Assembly (NCBI GenBank): GCA_900545085.1
Contig: UQXU01000047.1
Location: forward strand, 1 to 14,066
From: an uncultured Eubacteriales bacterium
GTDB taxonomy: Bacteria > Bacillota > Clostridia > Christensenellales > Christensenellaceae
Length of the DNA: 14,066 nt
Reading direction: 5' to 3'
Below, one piece after another: positions 12,870 through 14,066 of this stretch. The notes under the pieces were generated by a model. The model worked only from the letters and a program-made list of their open reading frames with translations. It searched no databases and had not been told where the DNA came from. The position numbers were made by a program, and so were the translations under genes. Positions within the stretch are counted from its first letter, which is position 1; each line of letters opens with the position of its first letter.

Positions 12870-14030
12870 ATGAAAAAAGTGCAAATAACACCGGAAATAG
12901 AGCGCGTGTCGGAGATGTTCTCCGAGGCGGGGTACCGGCTGTATGTTGTGGGTCAGTATGTGAGAAATGCACTGCTTGCCTTAGAGAGCACAGAGATTCA
13001 TATTGCCTCTGAAGCGGAAGTATCGGATGCGGCTCGAATATTGAAAGATGGAGGTGTGCGCCTATTGTCTGCCGAAGATGCAGGCAAAGCCGCGTTTTTC
13101 GAAGCCGAATCGAGCGATATATTGTATATATACACAAATCTGGCGGAAGGCGGAATCGGCGCTGATGCAGCTGACAGGGATTTTACTGTAAATGCGCTGT
13201 ATCTCGACGCAGAAACGGGCGAAATATACGATCCGACAGGGTATGGATTAGAGGATATAGAAGAAAGAAAACTCAGGGCTTGCAGCGCGGATATACATCA
13301 TGCGATTGAACGTGACGTTAATATGCTGATGCGCATGAGCAGGCTGGAGGCGGAGCTGGGCTTTGAGGCGGAGGAAGAGCTTTTCCAAGCTGTAAAAGAG
13401 AGAGCTTACATGCTGCGTCAGGCGTCGAAGGAGAAGCTGAGCAATGAGCTGGTGAAGATACTGCTGTCCGACGTTAAATACGGCAGAGCAGACGCTGTGG
13501 AGCGCGGGCTTTTCAGTATGCTGAAGACGGGCGCTCTTTTTGTCTTGTTTCCGCCTTTTGTCGATGCGCAATGTATAGGATACGGAATGCACCATAAATA
13601 CAGCGTGATGACGCACAGCATAAAGACGTGCGCCGCTGCGCCGCCTGATCTGATACTGCGCTTTGCGGGGCTGCTGCATGATATAGGAAAGCCTGCGGCT
13701 ATGGCGCGTGACGGGCACATGAAGGCGCATGGCGTTTTAGGCGAGGCTATATCCGAGGAGCTGCTGAGAGAGATGGCTATGCCCGAGGATTTTGTCAAAA
13801 AGGTGTCTAAGCTGGTAGGCGGACATATGTTCAATATAGATAATTCTATGACAGACGAACAGCTTAAATTGGGAATACAGAGATACGGCGTTGAGACGAC
13901 ACGGCGCATATCAGCGCTGCGCCGGGCTGACCTCGCCGGAGCGGGCATGGGCGATCCTACAGATTCGGCAGACAGTATAGATCGCGTTTTGGAATATATG
14001 CTCAACGAGCATGAGTGCACGGACTGTTAA
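12870..14030 (+). CDS. CCA-adding-enzyme homologue with degenerate nucleotidyltransferase site and intact HD domain
   Basis: A 386-residue protein built like class II tRNA nucleotidyltransferases/poly(A) polymerases with a C-terminal HD phosphohydrolase domain. The head domain is recognisable by YVVGQYVRNALL (25-36), DRDFTVNAL (102-110) and YDPTGYGLEDI (120-130). Key residues differ: the DxD metal site reads E42-I-H44, the GGxVRD loop reads GQYVRN, and the nucleotide-selecting EDxxR region reads RDVNM (148-152). The HD domain keeps H249, HD 270-271, H287 and H319. tRNA CCA addition is therefore unlikely; phosphodiesterase or nucleotidase activity through HD is plausible. I chose ATG 12870 because GGAGGAG (12855-12861) lies 8 nt upstream; an ATG at 12828 overlapping dapF has no such site. 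The gene likely shares the dapF transcript. Confidence 0.85.
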   Translation: MKKVQITPEIERVSEMFSEAGYRLYVVGQYVRNALLALESTEIHIASEAEVSDAARILKDGGVRLLSAEDAGKAAFFEAESSDILYIYTNLAEGGIGADAADRDFTVNALYLDAETGEIYDPTGYGLEDIEERKLRACSADIHHAIERDVNMLMRMSRLEAELGFEAEEELFQAVKERAYMLRQASKEKLSNELVKILLSDVKYGRADAVERGLFSMLKTGALFVLFPPFVDAQCIGYGMHHKYSVMTHSIKTCAAAPPDLILRFAGLLHDIGKPAAMARDGHMKAHGVLGEAISEELLREMAMPEDFVKKVSKLVGGHMFNIDNSMTDEQLKLGIQRYGVETTRRISALRRADLAGAGMGDPTDSADSIDRVLEYMLNEHECTDC

Positions 14031-14056
14031 AATATAAATGCAGGAGAAGAACGGAA

Positions 14057-14066
14057 ATGACCGGAA
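14057..14066 (+). CDS. First codons of the next gene (cut by window edge)
   Basis: ATG at 14057 follows AGGAGAAG (14042-14049) at normal spacing, 26 nt after the preceding stop and with no terminator between. Only MTG is visible, so the product cannot be named. It is probably co-transcribed with dapF and the HD protein. Confidence 0.5.

Overview
The window reads as a chromosomal segment of a Clostridia-like member of the Bacillota, probably an anaerobe. The evidence is mixed GC content with heavy use of AUA and AGA codons, strong AGGAGG ribosome binding sites, sigma-A-type promoters, a valS-folC gene pair, and a DUF4364 protein, a family known mainly from Firmicutes. I see no transposon, phage, CRISPR, rRNA or tRNA gene. 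The species is not identifiable by reading.

Left part (1-1174, minus strand): the start of a gene that may encode a phosphoglucomutase/phosphomannomutase, preceded by a ROK-family sugar kinase. Two GC-rich hairpins lie between them. Both genes would act on hexoses and hexose phosphates.

Plus-strand housekeeping block (1432-6285): pgsA (phospholipid synthesis) with a good promoter, a 61-residue two-helix membrane protein, valS, an unusually short folC, and a 70-residue cysteine-rich protein. The block ends at a strong bidirectional terminator (6302-6327). A second hairpin terminator separates valS from folC and overlaps the alternative upstream starts of folC.

Minus-strand operon (11740 down to 6331): a near-consensus promoter and a leader with a terminator-like hairpin precede six genes in this order: circularly permuted ATP-grasp ligase (COG2308 type), alpha-E protein (COG2307 type, short), transglutaminase-like cysteine enzyme, M14/AstE-AspA-type zinc amidohydrolase, a second M14/AstE-like protein lacking two of three zinc ligands, and a DUF4364 winged-helix protein with its own internal promoter. 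The first three genes overlap or nearly overlap. The ATP-grasp/alpha-E/transglutaminase trio is a known association predicted to make or modify peptide-like metabolites. Its combination with an active plus inactive pair of M14 proteins, and possible attenuation, is the most interesting system here.

Right part (11956-14066, plus strand): dapF (lysine/peptidoglycan precursor) from a divergent extended -10 promoter, then a CCA-adding-enzyme homologue whose nucleotidyltransferase catalytic acids are replaced but whose HD phosphohydrolase domain is intact, then the first codons of a further gene.
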